Of a stretch of 64,000 nt of DNA, positions 27,281 to 36,528 are shown piece by piece. Every line of letters begins with the position of its first letter. Within the stretch, counting starts at the first letter, position 1. The DNA lies in the NCBI GenBank assembly GCA_016794985.1, contig JAEUIQ010000084.1:1-64000 (forward strand), in the 5' to 3' direction. The DNA comes from Planctomycetaceae bacterium (lineage in GTDB: Bacteria > Planctomycetota > Planctomycetia > Pirellulales > Pirellulaceae). A program made the translations under genes and the position numbers. Under the pieces are notes generated by a model. The model was given only the letters and a program-made list of their open reading frames with translations, ran no database searches and was not told the origin of the DNA.

Positions 27281-28714
27281 TCAACTGAGTTCGTATTCCT
27301 TCAGTTTCCGATAAAGATTGCGCTCGCTAATGCCCAACATGTTGGCGGTCTCTTCGCGGTTACCATTGGTCAACTTTAAGGCCTCTCCAATGGCCCATTT
27401 TTCGAGATCCGACAGTGTTTTGCCAATCAAGAACGTAGGCGAAGAATCAGCCGCCACGGGTACGTCTGCCAAGGGTTGAGCCGTTTCTGGGTCGTACAGA
27501 TCCGGTGACAAATCATCCAAATCCAACTGACCATCGCTGTCCATGACGACCATGCTTTCAATCACGTTTTTCAATTGACGCACGTTGCCAAACCAGTGAA
27601 AGTGATACAGCCAACGAGTTAAATCTTGCGTGAAACCCGCCACACTTTTTTCGTAACGCTTATTCGCTTGCCGGCGAAAGAAATCTGCCAAGGGTATAAT
27701 GTCGTCGCGGCGTTTGTCCAAAGGATCCAAGTGGACCGAGACGATCTTCAAGCGGTAATACAAGTCACTGCGAAACCTCCCCAGTTCGATCTCTTTTTCC
27801 AAGTCTTTATTCGTCGCTGCCAATACTCGAACATTGACGTCGATTGCTTTGTTGTCGCCGACCCGCGTAATCTTGCGTTCTTCCAGCACACGCAACAATT
27901 TGATCTGAGTTTGCATCGGCATGTCGCCGACCTCATCCAAGAACAAGGTACCTCCATTGGCAAATTCAAACTTGCCAACTCGATCGCCAATCGCATCAGT
28001 GAAAGCCCCCTTCACATGCCCAAACAGTTCGCTTTCCACCAAGTGCTCGGCAACCGCAGCGGTATTGATTGCCACGAAGGGTTTCTTGCGGCGCGGGCTG
28101 TTTTGATGAATCGCTTGGGCAATCACATCTTTTCCGGTCCCGGTCTGCCCAGTGATTAACACCCCCACATCCGTCGGAGCAATCTTCTTGAGTCGCTCAA
28201 CGACCATCTTCATCGAGTGACTCGCGTAAATCAGATTCTCAAACCCAAACCGTTCATCCAAACGATTTTGAAGTTGGCGATTTTGCTGTTTCAGCAACAA
28301 ACTATCAGCGGCCCTCCGCGCGATCGCTTGCAGCCGCTTGGGAGTGATGGGCTTTTCGAGAAAATTGTAAGCACCTTGCTGCATGGCCTCGACCGCGCGA
28401 GGCACCGAAGCATGACCAGTTACTAGAATCACTTCGGCGTCCGGTAGTTTCTTCTTGGCCAACTCCAAGATCTTCATGCCGTCGACTTCACTCATGACCA
28501 AGTCTGTAACGACGATGTCGAAGAGCTCGTTCTCGATTAGTTTGGCGCCCTCGGGCCCGGACGTTGCCGAAACACAAGTAAAGCCTATTCGCTCCAGGCT
28601 TTCCGTCATGGCAAAAACATGGGCCGAATCGTTGTCGACCAGCAGAACACGGAATCCGGCTAGATTGACCTCTGGTTGGGTCGTCGAATTGTCAGTTGGG
28701 GTTTCGTTTGTCAT
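27281..28714 (-). CDS. NtrC-family sigma-54-dependent response regulator
   Basis: This encodes 477 residues. The receiver domain (about 22-140) has phospho-acceptor Asp71 in [13 protein letters not shown] and Lys in FLEKPIT. The AAA+ domain has Walker [12 protein letters not shown] (about 188), Walker [14 protein letters not shown], and a loop 1 reading GAFTDA (about 236) where sigma-54 contact needs GAFTGA. The C-terminal Fis-type helix-turn-helix is [21 protein letters not shown]. It activates transcription from sigma-54 promoters after phosphorylation by an unlinked kinase. It is divergent from the APC permease gene, 87 bp away, which could be a target. The motif change may alter sigma-54 engagement. 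Confidence 0.93.
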   Translation of the reverse strand: MTNETPTDNSTTQPEVNLAGFRVLLVDNDSAHVFAMTESLERIGFTCVSATSGPEGAKLIENELFDIVVTDLVMSEVDGMKILELAKKKLPDAEVILVTGHASVPRAVEAMQQGAYNFLEKPITPKRLQAIARRAADSLLLKQQNRQLQNRLDERFGFENLIYASHSMKMVVERLKKIAPTDVGVLITGQTGTGKDVIAQAIHQNSPRRKKPFVAINTAAVAEHLVESELFGHVKGAFTDAIGDRVGKFEFANGGTLFLDEVGDMPMQTQIKLLRVLEERKITRVGDNKAIDVNVRVLAATNKDLEKEIELGRFRSDLYYRLKIVSVHLDPLDKRRDDIIPLADFFRRQANKRYEKSVAGFTQDLTRWLYHFHWFGNVRQLKNVIESMVVMDSDGQLDLDDLSPDLYDPETAQPLADVPVAADSSPTFLIGKTLSDLEKWAIGEALKLTNGNREETANMLGISERNLYRKLKEYELS

Positions 28715-28801
28715 AGGGAAATATGATAAACTCCTGGGGCAAAATGGTTAAGCACCGTTGCCGGTACGAAGCCCTGTCTCCAACCAAACCTGGTCGAGCT
28801 T

Positions 28802-30358
28802 ATGGAATCCGATGCGACCGAACAACCCCTGAGTTCTCATCCGGCTCGAAGTCTGTCGGTCTTGGATGCTACCTCGATTATCGTTGGCACCATCATTGGG
28901 GCTGGGATTTTTCATATCCCTCAATGGGTCGCCGGCCAGGTCGATTCCTTGCCAATGTTTTTCGGCGTTTGGCTTGTGGGTGGTGTCTTGGCATTCGCAG
29001 GAGCATTATGCTTCGCGGAACTCACGACCACTTACAACGAAGATGGTGGCGAGTATGTCTACTTGCGTGAAGCCTATGGAGATTTCGTTTCATTCCAGTA
29101 TGCCTGGATTACGGGTTGGGTTATCCGTCCGGCAAACATGGCCGCAATGGCGATCACGTTTGCCCTATTTGGTCGTGAAGCGGCGGTCGGCTTGCAGAAA
29201 GGCAGCGTGTTCTTATTCGCCGTTGGTGGGGTGAGTTTCTTGGCGGCGATCAACCTGTTGGGCATACAGGCAGGCAAATGGAGTCAGAATCTGTTGACTT
29301 TTTGCAAAGTTGCTGGCCTGCTCTTGCTTTGCTTGATTGGCAGTTGGCCGACGCCGTTAGCCGGCCCCGTTGGTAACCATGCTCATGAAGTTGAATCAAC
29401 GGACGGGAATTCAAACTTTTCGACTCCACAAAAGGCTGAATTGACCGAGCCGAGGGCCACCACTCCGCATCGAGCTTCCAGCGACGCAAAACCACTGCCG
29501 AGGGATTGGAGCGTCTTACTATCTGGCCTATTGATGGCTTTAGTGTTTGTCATGTACAGCTTCGGCGGCTGGAACGACGTCGCTTTTGTCGCCGGCGAAA
29601 TTCGCGATCCCAACCGCAACTTGCCCCGCGCTCTTTTCTTGGGATTGGCAATTGTCACGGTTGTATACTTGTATCTCAATTTCGTGTTGGCCACCAACTT
29701 GGGTCTCGAGGGATTGGCGAAAACGTCGAATGCCCCCACGCAAATGTTGCAAGAGAAATTGGATGCCCTGGGGCTGAGTCATTGGGGTGGATGGCTTCGC
29801 GGATTGCTGGGGATTTTGGTCGGCATCTCTTGCTTGGGAGCCATTAACGCCATGTTGATCACGAGCCCACGTATCTACTATGCTGCCGGTCAACACCATC
29901 CTTGGTTCCGACGATTCGCGAATTGGAATGCAGAATCTCAAGTCCCCCGCGCCGCCATCGCCGCCCAGTGGCTGGCCACTTTGGTGTTATTGGTCGCCTG
30001 CTCCGGCGGGACGAGATTGATTGAAAACTGGCTTCCCGCTGACTGGCACTTGTTCCAAGATGAAAACCCGTTTGGCGAACTGGTTAGCGTGAGTGCCCCC
30101 GCTTTTTGGGGATTTCTGACCATGGTTGCGGTTGGACAAATTTGGCTTCGCTTCCAGGACCCGCATCGCAATCGCCCCATCAAGACTTGGTGCTTCCCAT
30201 TGCCGAATCTGCTATTCGGCGTTGCGTCCGCGTTCATGGTTTACCGCAGTGCCGAATATGCCTGGAACCAAGCCTACTTCGTGTCCGGTAGCATCGTGCT
30301 GCTCGTATTGGTCGTCGGTGTGGTTCTAGGTTGCAAATCGAAGTTCCACTCGAAATGA
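28802..30358 (+). CDS. APC-family amino acid permease
   Basis: This encodes 518 residues with about 12 hydrophobic segments. The start SVLDATSIIVGTIIGAGIFHIPQ has the unwound-helix IGAGIF motif of the amino acid-polyamine-organocation superfamily. GGEYVYLREAYGDFVSFQYAW and FVMYSFGGWNDVAFVAGEIRDPNRNLPRAL are strongly conserved blocks. A Pro/Thr/Ser-rich cytoplasmic loop of about 50 residues (about 190-235) is longer than usual. The substrate cannot be told from the sequence. It is divergent from the NtrC-type regulator. Confidence 0.9.
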   Translation: MESDATEQPLSSHPARSLSVLDATSIIVGTIIGAGIFHIPQWVAGQVDSLPMFFGVWLVGGVLAFAGALCFAELTTTYNEDGGEYVYLREAYGDFVSFQYAWITGWVIRPANMAAMAITFALFGREAAVGLQKGSVFLFAVGGVSFLAAINLLGIQAGKWSQNLLTFCKVAGLLLLCLIGSWPTPLAGPVGNHAHEVESTDGNSNFSTPQKAELTEPRATTPHRASSDAKPLPRDWSVLLSGLLMALVFVMYSFGGWNDVAFVAGEIRDPNRNLPRALFLGLAIVTVVYLYLNFVLATNLGLEGLAKTSNAPTQMLQEKLDALGLSHWGGWLRGLLGILVGISCLGAINAMLITSPRIYYAAGQHHPWFRRFANWNAESQVPRAAIAAQWLATLVLLVACSGGTRLIENWLPADWHLFQDENPFGELVSVSAPAFWGFLTMVAVGQIWLRFQDPHRNRPIKTWCFPLPNLLFGVASAFMVYRSAEYAWNQAYFVSGSIVLLVLVVGVVLGCKSKFHSK

Positions 30359-30430
30359 TTTTCGGTGGCTTCTTTAGCTTCGGGAAGGCCTGCGGGCCAA
30401 GGCCAAGAGTAAAGAGCCAAGAGCCAAGAG

Positions 30431-32218
30431 CTAAGGCTTAGAAGTTTCTCGCAGAAGGATGTCTTGATTGGTCGGAAGTTGATCGAGGTTGACTTGCGAG
30501 GTCTTATCTCCCGCCCACCGGATCGTGGCTTTGACCTTACCAGCTTCGAAGGGCACGGCCACCCTCAATTGATGTTGCGATAGATAGCTGCCACCACCAC
30601 ACAGGTGATGGATCGTGCGACCTGCGGCCGATTCCACTAGCACCGTGGCACCAACGGCATCCCGATTAGCGAAACGACCCTCGAGCGTCAATAACCAGGC
30701 CTTGGTATCGGGCGTTTGGTTTTGAACCAATTCTGGCGGCTGACCAACATTCGATAACACGAAGTCACTTCGTCCGTCGTTATCCAAGTCGACAACCGCC
30801 AAGCCACGACCAACGCGTGTGGCTTTCAAGAACTCACCGGACTGGGAAGCAATCTTGTTGAAGCGCCCTTTGACATTTTGCCAAACGAACGCTGGTTGTG
30901 CGTAAGGTTGGTTGGGTTTGTTATGATCGGTGTGTCCGTTGGTGACGATCAGATCCGGCCAGCGATCCAAATCAAAATCGACGAATGCCGTCCCCCATCC
31001 GACATAGGACAACGAATCAGCCGCCAGCCCCTGCACACTGCTTTGGTCGCCCCAGCGCCCCGATCGGACTTGCTGGTAAAGATTGTTGTTCTCGCCCATG
31101 TAATTGGTGACAAAGACTTCGAGATCGAGATTTTGATTGATATCAGCCGCTGCGACTCCCATTCCGGCTTGGGCCAAACCGTCGCTGCTATAGCCCATTC
31201 CACTAGCGTCTGTATCGTCGCGAAAGGAACCATTCCCGGAATTCAAGAAAAACGAATTGGCATGCATGTCGTTTCCGAGATACAGGTCGATCCAACCATC
31301 GTCGTTAAAATCGGCAGCCAAAACTCCTTGCGTGCGTGATAACCTGGCCGCGATTCCGGACGACTGAGAAATGTCCGCAAACGTACCGTCACCGCGATTG
31401 AGAAACAGAAAATCTGGGGCCCCGTCAACCGATTTGGGACTACAAAAAATCCTGACATCGGGCGCGTGACCATGACAAAATTTGTGAGTCTCTGGATCAC
31501 GAAACTCCCAAATTCCATAATTGCCGACGTATAGGTCCAACAGCCCATCGTTATCCACATCAAGCCACACAGCGCTCGTACCCCAGTGCTTGTCATTGAC
31601 GGCGGCCGTGGCTGCGACATTAGAAAATGTACCGTCCCCTTGGTTCACATAGAGGCAGTTTTCACCAAAACAAGTCACGTACAGGTCCGGAAACCCGTCA
31701 TGGTTGTAGTCACCCGCGGCCACGCCCGCTGAGAACCCCGGATGATCAACGCCCGCGACCCGGGCACTGGATCGAAATCGAAGCTGACCTAAGTTGCGAT
31801 AAAACCCATCCACCACTTCTCGTTTTTCGAGGTTGATCGGAAACTGGGCACCGTTCGCGAAGAACAAGTCAGCTAAACCGTCCAAATCATAGTCAAGGGC
31901 CCCGACTCCGGACCCATTTGCCGCCGGGAACGGCCGCTCTTCCGAATTGCCCGACTCGTGAACGAAATCGATTCCGTGATCCACCACCGTGCGGAATCGA
32001 ATCGCACTTTGCAAGCCAGCGCTATCGCTCTTCAAATTTTTTTCACTGCCATCATCCAGCAATGAATCAAACTTGAGTGAGCTTTTCTTCGGTGCCGGTG
32101 GTGGTTGCGTGTCTGAGCAGCCGGCCGCGAAAAGGAGTACCGTTAGGCCTACTCCCCAAAGCCAATCGGTTGCGAAGGGCGGCCTAACCATAAGTTTTCC
32201 TTTACCCTTCCCGCTCAT
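30431..32218 (-). CDS. CRTAC1-family secreted lipoprotein (FG-GAP repeats plus ASPIC/UnbV domain)
   Basis: This encodes 595 residues. A lipobox LLFAAGC near residues 29-35 points to a lipoprotein. The body is a beta-propeller of FG-GAP/VCBS repeats with Asp-rich calcium loops: ALDYDLDGLADLFF, AAGDYNHDGFPDLY, LDVDNDGLLDLY, DFNDDGWIDLY, DFDLDRWPDLIV and DLDNDGRSDFVL. The last 100 residues form the ASPIC/UnbV domain (GRFANRDAVGATVLVE...IHHLCGGGSYLSQHQLRVAVPF). The family is very common in planctomycetes, and its role is unknown. The start codon overlaps the TPR gene stop as ATGA, so the two are co-translated. A paralogue lies at 45.6-47.5 kb. Confidence 0.92.
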   Translation of the reverse strand: MSGKGKGKLMVRPPFATDWLWGVGLTVLLFAAGCSDTQPPPAPKKSSLKFDSLLDDGSEKNLKSDSAGLQSAIRFRTVVDHGIDFVHESGNSEERPFPAANGSGVGALDYDLDGLADLFFANGAQFPINLEKREVVDGFYRNLGQLRFRSSARVAGVDHPGFSAGVAAGDYNHDGFPDLYVTCFGENCLYVNQGDGTFSNVAATAAVNDKHWGTSAVWLDVDNDGLLDLYVGNYGIWEFRDPETHKFCHGHAPDVRIFCSPKSVDGAPDFLFLNRGDGTFADISQSSGIAARLSRTQGVLAADFNDDGWIDLYLGNDMHANSFFLNSGNGSFRDDTDASGMGYSSDGLAQAGMGVAAADINQNLDLEVFVTNYMGENNNLYQQVRSGRWGDQSSVQGLAADSLSYVGWGTAFVDFDLDRWPDLIVTNGHTDHNKPNQPYAQPAFVWQNVKGRFNKIASQSGEFLKATRVGRGLAVVDLDNDGRSDFVLSNVGQPPELVQNQTPDTKAWLLTLEGRFANRDAVGATVLVESAAGRTIHHLCGGGSYLSQHQLRVAVPFEAGKVKATIRWAGDKTSQVNLDQLPTNQDILLRETSKP

Positions 32219-33492
32219 TTTTCAGCAGTGGTTTCCGTTGTTGGGGATCGATCGAGAATCAATTTCTTGAAGGCTTGCAGCACTTCCGGGCCAAGTTTTT
32301 GAGCCTGAACCGCTTCTCTCAACACCACGTAGGCATTCTCGTCCACAAAGTCTTTCTCGACAGTCTGCAACATGTCGCGCGCTTCTTCCCATCGATTGAC
32401 TTTGCTGCTGAAATACGCCCGAAACACGACACTCCAGCTATTGTACGGTTGATCTGCAATCGTTTGTGACATCGAACCTTCGACCGATTCCTCTTCCCGC
32501 AATTTCTCGGTAATTACTTTCCATTTTTCAGCTTCGTCGGTTTTGCCAAGCGCGTCACTAATCTGTTGCATGATGTAAGCGATACTACTGTTGATGTACT
32601 CCATATTCTGCATATGCTGCATCACGGCCAGAGCCCGTTTGGGGTCGCCTTCATTCAAGTACTGGCGAGACATTTCGATCAATGAGTTGATGTTAGGCGC
32701 CGATTTATTGGCGGCCAACCACGCCTCTCTCGCTTCAGTCGAACGTCCGAGATTGAGCAAAGCAACCCCGCGCTGGTGATGAAGATTTGACGTTTCGGCG
32801 ATTGCCAATCCGCGATCGACAACATCCAATGCCTCTTGAGACTTGCCCAACTCCAGCAACAACTTGGCAAAGCTCTCGAAGACCAGTTCCGGCGGAATGT
32901 GGAGATTGGCAGCCGTTGGATTGACCTCCAACGCCGAGGAATAAGCCTTCACGGCTTCGTCGTCAGCGTTCTGTCGAGCCTTCAGTTCACCGTACAGCAA
33001 TAGCCCTTGGGACTCACGTCCTTCCAATTCCGCCAATTTTTTGCTCATGACGATGGCCTCGTCCAAACGGGCCATGTTTGTCAGACTGATCACCCCGTAC
33101 AGATAGTTTTCTGCGTTGGCTCCGTACTGCGCGTCATAGGTCGCCGCCAACGATGCGGCTTCATTCCATCGCTGTTGAGCCGCGAGCGCCTTCGCGTAAG
33201 CCAACATATCCTCCGGAGAAGACGGGCCAATTCGATCGTAGATTCCCGTCGCGTCGCGAAAACGTTGGGCATCGCACAACAGTTGTGCCTTCAGAGACAG
33301 AGCTTGCACGCTCTCCGGATAGGTCAATAAGTATTGATCGACTTGCGCGATCGCCGCCCCGACGTCACCCGACTTGTGGTAGAACTCGGCGTTTCTCAAG
33401 GGAAGTTGCTGGTACCATAAAATCACGTAAACCGCGATGCAAGCAATGGGTGCCGCGACGCCTACCAACAACAAAAGCTTTTTCGTTCCCAT
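32215..33492 (-). CDS. TPR-repeat protein, membrane-anchored
   Basis: This encodes 425 residues. An N-terminal transmembrane helix (about 5-27) is followed by TPR units, for example DVGAAIAQVDQYLLTYPESVQAL and EEARDMLQTVEKDFVDENAY. It overlaps the CRTAC1 gene by 4 bp (ATGA), a strong sign of a functional pair. TPR arrays usually bind partner proteins, so it may present or localise the CRTAC1 lipoprotein. It should face the periplasm. Confidence 0.85.
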   Translation of the reverse strand: MGTKKLLLLVGVAAPIACIAVYVILWYQQLPLRNAEFYHKSGDVGAAIAQVDQYLLTYPESVQALSLKAQLLCDAQRFRDATGIYDRIGPSSPEDMLAYAKALAAQQRWNEAASLAATYDAQYGANAENYLYGVISLTNMARLDEAIVMSKKLAELEGRESQGLLLYGELKARQNADDEAVKAYSSALEVNPTAANLHIPPELVFESFAKLLLELGKSQEALDVVDRGLAIAETSNLHHQRGVALLNLGRSTEAREAWLAANKSAPNINSLIEMSRQYLNEGDPKRALAVMQHMQNMEYINSSIAYIMQQISDALGKTDEAEKWKVITEKLREEESVEGSMSQTIADQPYNSWSVVFRAYFSSKVNRWEEARDMLQTVEKDFVDENAYVVLREAVQAQKLGPEVLQAFKKLILDRSPTTETTAEK

Positions 33493-33615
33493 AGACCCTT
33501 CACGTCTTGAAGTGGCTTGAAATCAGCTGCGGACCGCATCGAACTCAAGTATAACGGTCGGCTTCAAATATTCGCGTTTCGTAACACGAATGTTACAGCC
33601 CACCCCGACTCAGAA

Positions 33616-36234
33616 TTAATTGGCCGCGTCGTCGTCTTGGCGAAGCTTGGCCTGCCAGTCGTGGATCAATTGCAGCGATTGTAACGGGGTCAAGGCATTG
33701 GTATCGAGGTTGCGCAAGGTTTCAACCAAGGGATGAGTCGGTGGTCCGAACAAAGTCAGCTGAATCCGATCTGACTTTGGTTTCTTTCTCGCGAGTTTCG
33801 GCTGGTTCTCGGGCGTCAGGTAATCCGCTTCCAACTTGGCCAGGACTTCCTTGGCGCGTTGATTTACAGCGGCAGGAATACCGGCCAACCGAGCCACATG
33901 AATGCCGTAGCTCTTGTCCGTCGCACCGGGAACGATTTGGTGCAAGAAGACGATTTTCTCTTCCCATTCCCGAACCAGTACCGTCAGATTTTGTACCTGA
34001 GGGAGTTCTTTTGCCAGATCCGTCAACTCATGATAGTGGGTGGCAAATAGGGTGCGAGCCTTGATTTCATCATGCAGGAATTCGACGATCGCCCAGGCCA
34101 GCGACACACCGTCGTAAGTGCTTGTCCCTCGGCCTATCTCGTCCAAAATGATCAAGCTCCGGTCGGTCGCCGTGTTGAGGATATGCGCCGTCTCCGTCAT
34201 TTCGACCATAAACGTACTTTGGCCCCGGGCCAGTTCATCGCTGGCGCCAACTCGAGCAAAAATACGGTCGACGACACCAATCGTCGCCTGTTTCGCGGGA
34301 ACAAACGAGCCCATTTGAGTCATGAGGCAAATCAACGCCACTTGACGAATGTAAGTGCTCTTGCCCGCCATGTTTGGGCCAGTGATCAAAGCGATCACCC
34401 CAATTTCAGGGTCGAGTCGAGTGTCGTTGGGTACAAATGCCAGTTCGGGGTTGTTCACGTCGAGCACCGGATGGCGACCGGCCACAATCTGAAGCGTGCG
34501 CTGATCGGTCAATTGCGGTCGGCAATAACCATGCCGGGCAGCCAATACCGCCAGGCCGCGGATCGCATCGATTTGCGCTATCGCTTGGGCGGTTTCTCGG
34601 AGCGGATGACTGTGCCGCAACACCGCAACCCGCAACTGCTCGAACAGCTCCAGCTCCAACTGCAACGCCTGGTCGTCAGCCGAGAGAATTTTCTCCTCGT
34701 ACTCCTTAAGTTCCGGCGTGATGTAACGCTCCGCGTTTTTCAACGTTTGTTTGCGGATGAACGTGGGAGGAATTTTCTCCCGGTGCGTGTTCGTGACTTC
34801 CAAGTAATAGCCGAAGACCCGGTTATAGCCGACTTTCAGGCTCGATATGCCGCTCTGCTCGGTAATTGTCGCTTGATAATTCGCAATCCAATCCTTGCCA
34901 CCGGCGGCCAAATTCCTCAATTCATCCAAACGCGGGTCAAAGCCAGTTTTGATAAAACCACCTTCTTTTGTCGTCGGAGGGCAATCCTCGCTCAGTGCAA
35001 GGGAAAGTTGAGTTCGCAGCTCCTCGAACAAGCTAATCCGAGCTTGCAATTCTTGTAGCGATTTGGAGGAATGCCCCTCCAACTTGGCTTTGATTCGGGG
35101 TAATCGGGACAGCGTGATGGCAATCAAAGCCAAATCTCGGGGGGTCGCCCGTCCGGTCGTTACCTTAGAAACCGACCGTTCCAAATCATGCACCTGAGCC
35201 AATAGCTCTCCCAAATCCTTGACGACACGTTCATTACGCAGCAGAATCTCGACCGCATCGAGACGTTCATTGATGAGCGAGATATCGGTCAGCGGGTTGT
35301 TGAGCCACTCGACGATGACGCGAGAACCCATCGTCGTCACCGATTGATCTAGAACCGACAACAGGGATCCCTGTCGCGACCCGGAACGGATCGTCGTTAC
35401 GAGTTCCAAACTACGTCGAGTGGCATTATCAATCTCCAAACAATGGCCGCGTTGGTAGGGGATCAAGCGATCGATATGGGCCAGCGAGTACTTCTGTGTT
35501 TCCTTGAGATAACTCAGAACGCCACCGGCGGCTTGAAGCGGTAGTGGCTGATCCTCGGAAAAACCGAAACCTTCCAAACTGGCCACTTGAAAATGGTCTT
35601 GGAGAACATTTTTTGCATGGGCCCAGTTGAAGCTCCAATCAGGACGACTCGACCTCATGATGTCCGGCGAGAATTGCGGCAACTGTGGCAATTCCGACTC
35701 CGCAAATACAACTTCACTGGGCGCGATTCTGGCAATCTCAGAACTCACAGAACGCCGTGGACAAGTCATCGCAAAAAAGCGACCGGTCGAAAGATCAATC
35801 CAAGCCAGTCCACAACTCGGGTCCACATCACGAACTGACTTGCCAAGCTTTAAACCCAACAGATAATTGGGCTGACGGGGGTCGATCAAGTCGTCATCGA
35901 TCGCGGTTCCGGGGCTCACGACGCGAGTCACTTCGCGACGAACCAATCCCTTGGCGGTGGCTGGGTTTTCCATTTGGTCGCAAACAGCCACCCGGTGCCC
36001 GGCTCGAATTAGTTTTCCCAAGTACCCTTCCAGCTGGTGGTATGGGAAACCGGCCATCGGAGTTGGGTTGGAATTCTTGTCGCGGCTGGTTAGCGTCAGG
36101 CCAAGAATCTTGGAGGCTACCACCGCATCGTCATGAAATAATTCGTAGAAATCGCCCATCCGAAACAGCAGGATGGCATCCCCGCAAGCGGACTTGGCTT
36201 CCTCGTATTGTTTCATCATGGGGGTCGTGCTCAT
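33616..36234 (-). CDS. mutS: DNA mismatch repair protein MutS
   Basis: This encodes 872 residues from ATG 36234; 56 further in-frame codons upstream are not conserved in character. MutS binds mispairs and recruits MutL. The mismatch-reading motif is in YEEAKSACGDAILLFRMGDFYELFHDDA (Phe-Tyr-Glu). The ATPase has Walker A TGPNMAGKSTYIRQVALICLM and LILDEIGRGTSTYDGVSLAWAI, followed by ATHYHELTDL and the helix-turn-helix MVEMTETAHIL block. A C-terminal tail after residue 800 is normal length. It is divergent from the BY-kinase gene. No mutL is nearby. Confidence 0.98.
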   Translation of the reverse strand: MSTTPMMKQYEEAKSACGDAILLFRMGDFYELFHDDAVVASKILGLTLTSRDKNSNPTPMAGFPYHQLEGYLGKLIRAGHRVAVCDQMENPATAKGLVRREVTRVVSPGTAIDDDLIDPRQPNYLLGLKLGKSVRDVDPSCGLAWIDLSTGRFFAMTCPRRSVSSEIARIAPSEVVFAESELPQLPQFSPDIMRSSRPDWSFNWAHAKNVLQDHFQVASLEGFGFSEDQPLPLQAAGGVLSYLKETQKYSLAHIDRLIPYQRGHCLEIDNATRRSLELVTTIRSGSRQGSLLSVLDQSVTTMGSRVIVEWLNNPLTDISLINERLDAVEILLRNERVVKDLGELLAQVHDLERSVSKVTTGRATPRDLALIAITLSRLPRIKAKLEGHSSKSLQELQARISLFEELRTQLSLALSEDCPPTTKEGGFIKTGFDPRLDELRNLAAGGKDWIANYQATITEQSGISSLKVGYNRVFGYYLEVTNTHREKIPPTFIRKQTLKNAERYITPELKEYEEKILSADDQALQLELELFEQLRVAVLRHSHPLRETAQAIAQIDAIRGLAVLAARHGYCRPQLTDQRTLQIVAGRHPVLDVNNPELAFVPNDTRLDPEIGVIALITGPNMAGKSTYIRQVALICLMTQMGSFVPAKQATIGVVDRIFARVGASDELARGQSTFMVEMTETAHILNTATDRSLIILDEIGRGTSTYDGVSLAWAIVEFLHDEIKARTLFATHYHELTDLAKELPQVQNLTVLVREWEEKIVFLHQIVPGATDKSYGIHVARLAGIPAAVNQRAKEVLAKLEADYLTPENQPKLARKKPKSDRIQLTLFGPPTHPLVETLRNLDTNALTPLQSLQLIHDWQAKLRQDDDAAN

Positions 36235-36401
36235 GATATTCAGTTGTCGGCAGGATTCATCGGTTGTCAAGCCGAGTCTCGGCGAGCGATCACGACTAAC
36301 TCGTGCCATGTCACGCTGTTGGAAATGAGCCGATTGGGGAAAATTTGCGGATTGTGACGTCGACGGCATCCGGACAGTCGTCTGAAAAGCGACTGAAACC
36401 A

Positions 36402-36429
36402 TTGTTTGAGGATATTGCTCGGCTATACT
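36402..36429 (+). promoter_or_regulatory. Candidate promoter for the tyrosine autokinase gene
   Basis: TTGTTT (36402-36407), a 16-base spacer and TATACT (36424-36429) lie about 100 bp upstream of the ATG at 36529. The -35 is poor, so this is tentative. Confidence 0.3.
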
Positions 36430-36528
36430 GAAGCTCGGTTAGAGGGTCCGCTGCTGCCGCACAGTGTTACTAAGGGACTCTCGCCTCCAAATCTGCCTGG
36501 CGCGGATGCACTATTTTTGAGGATTGAG

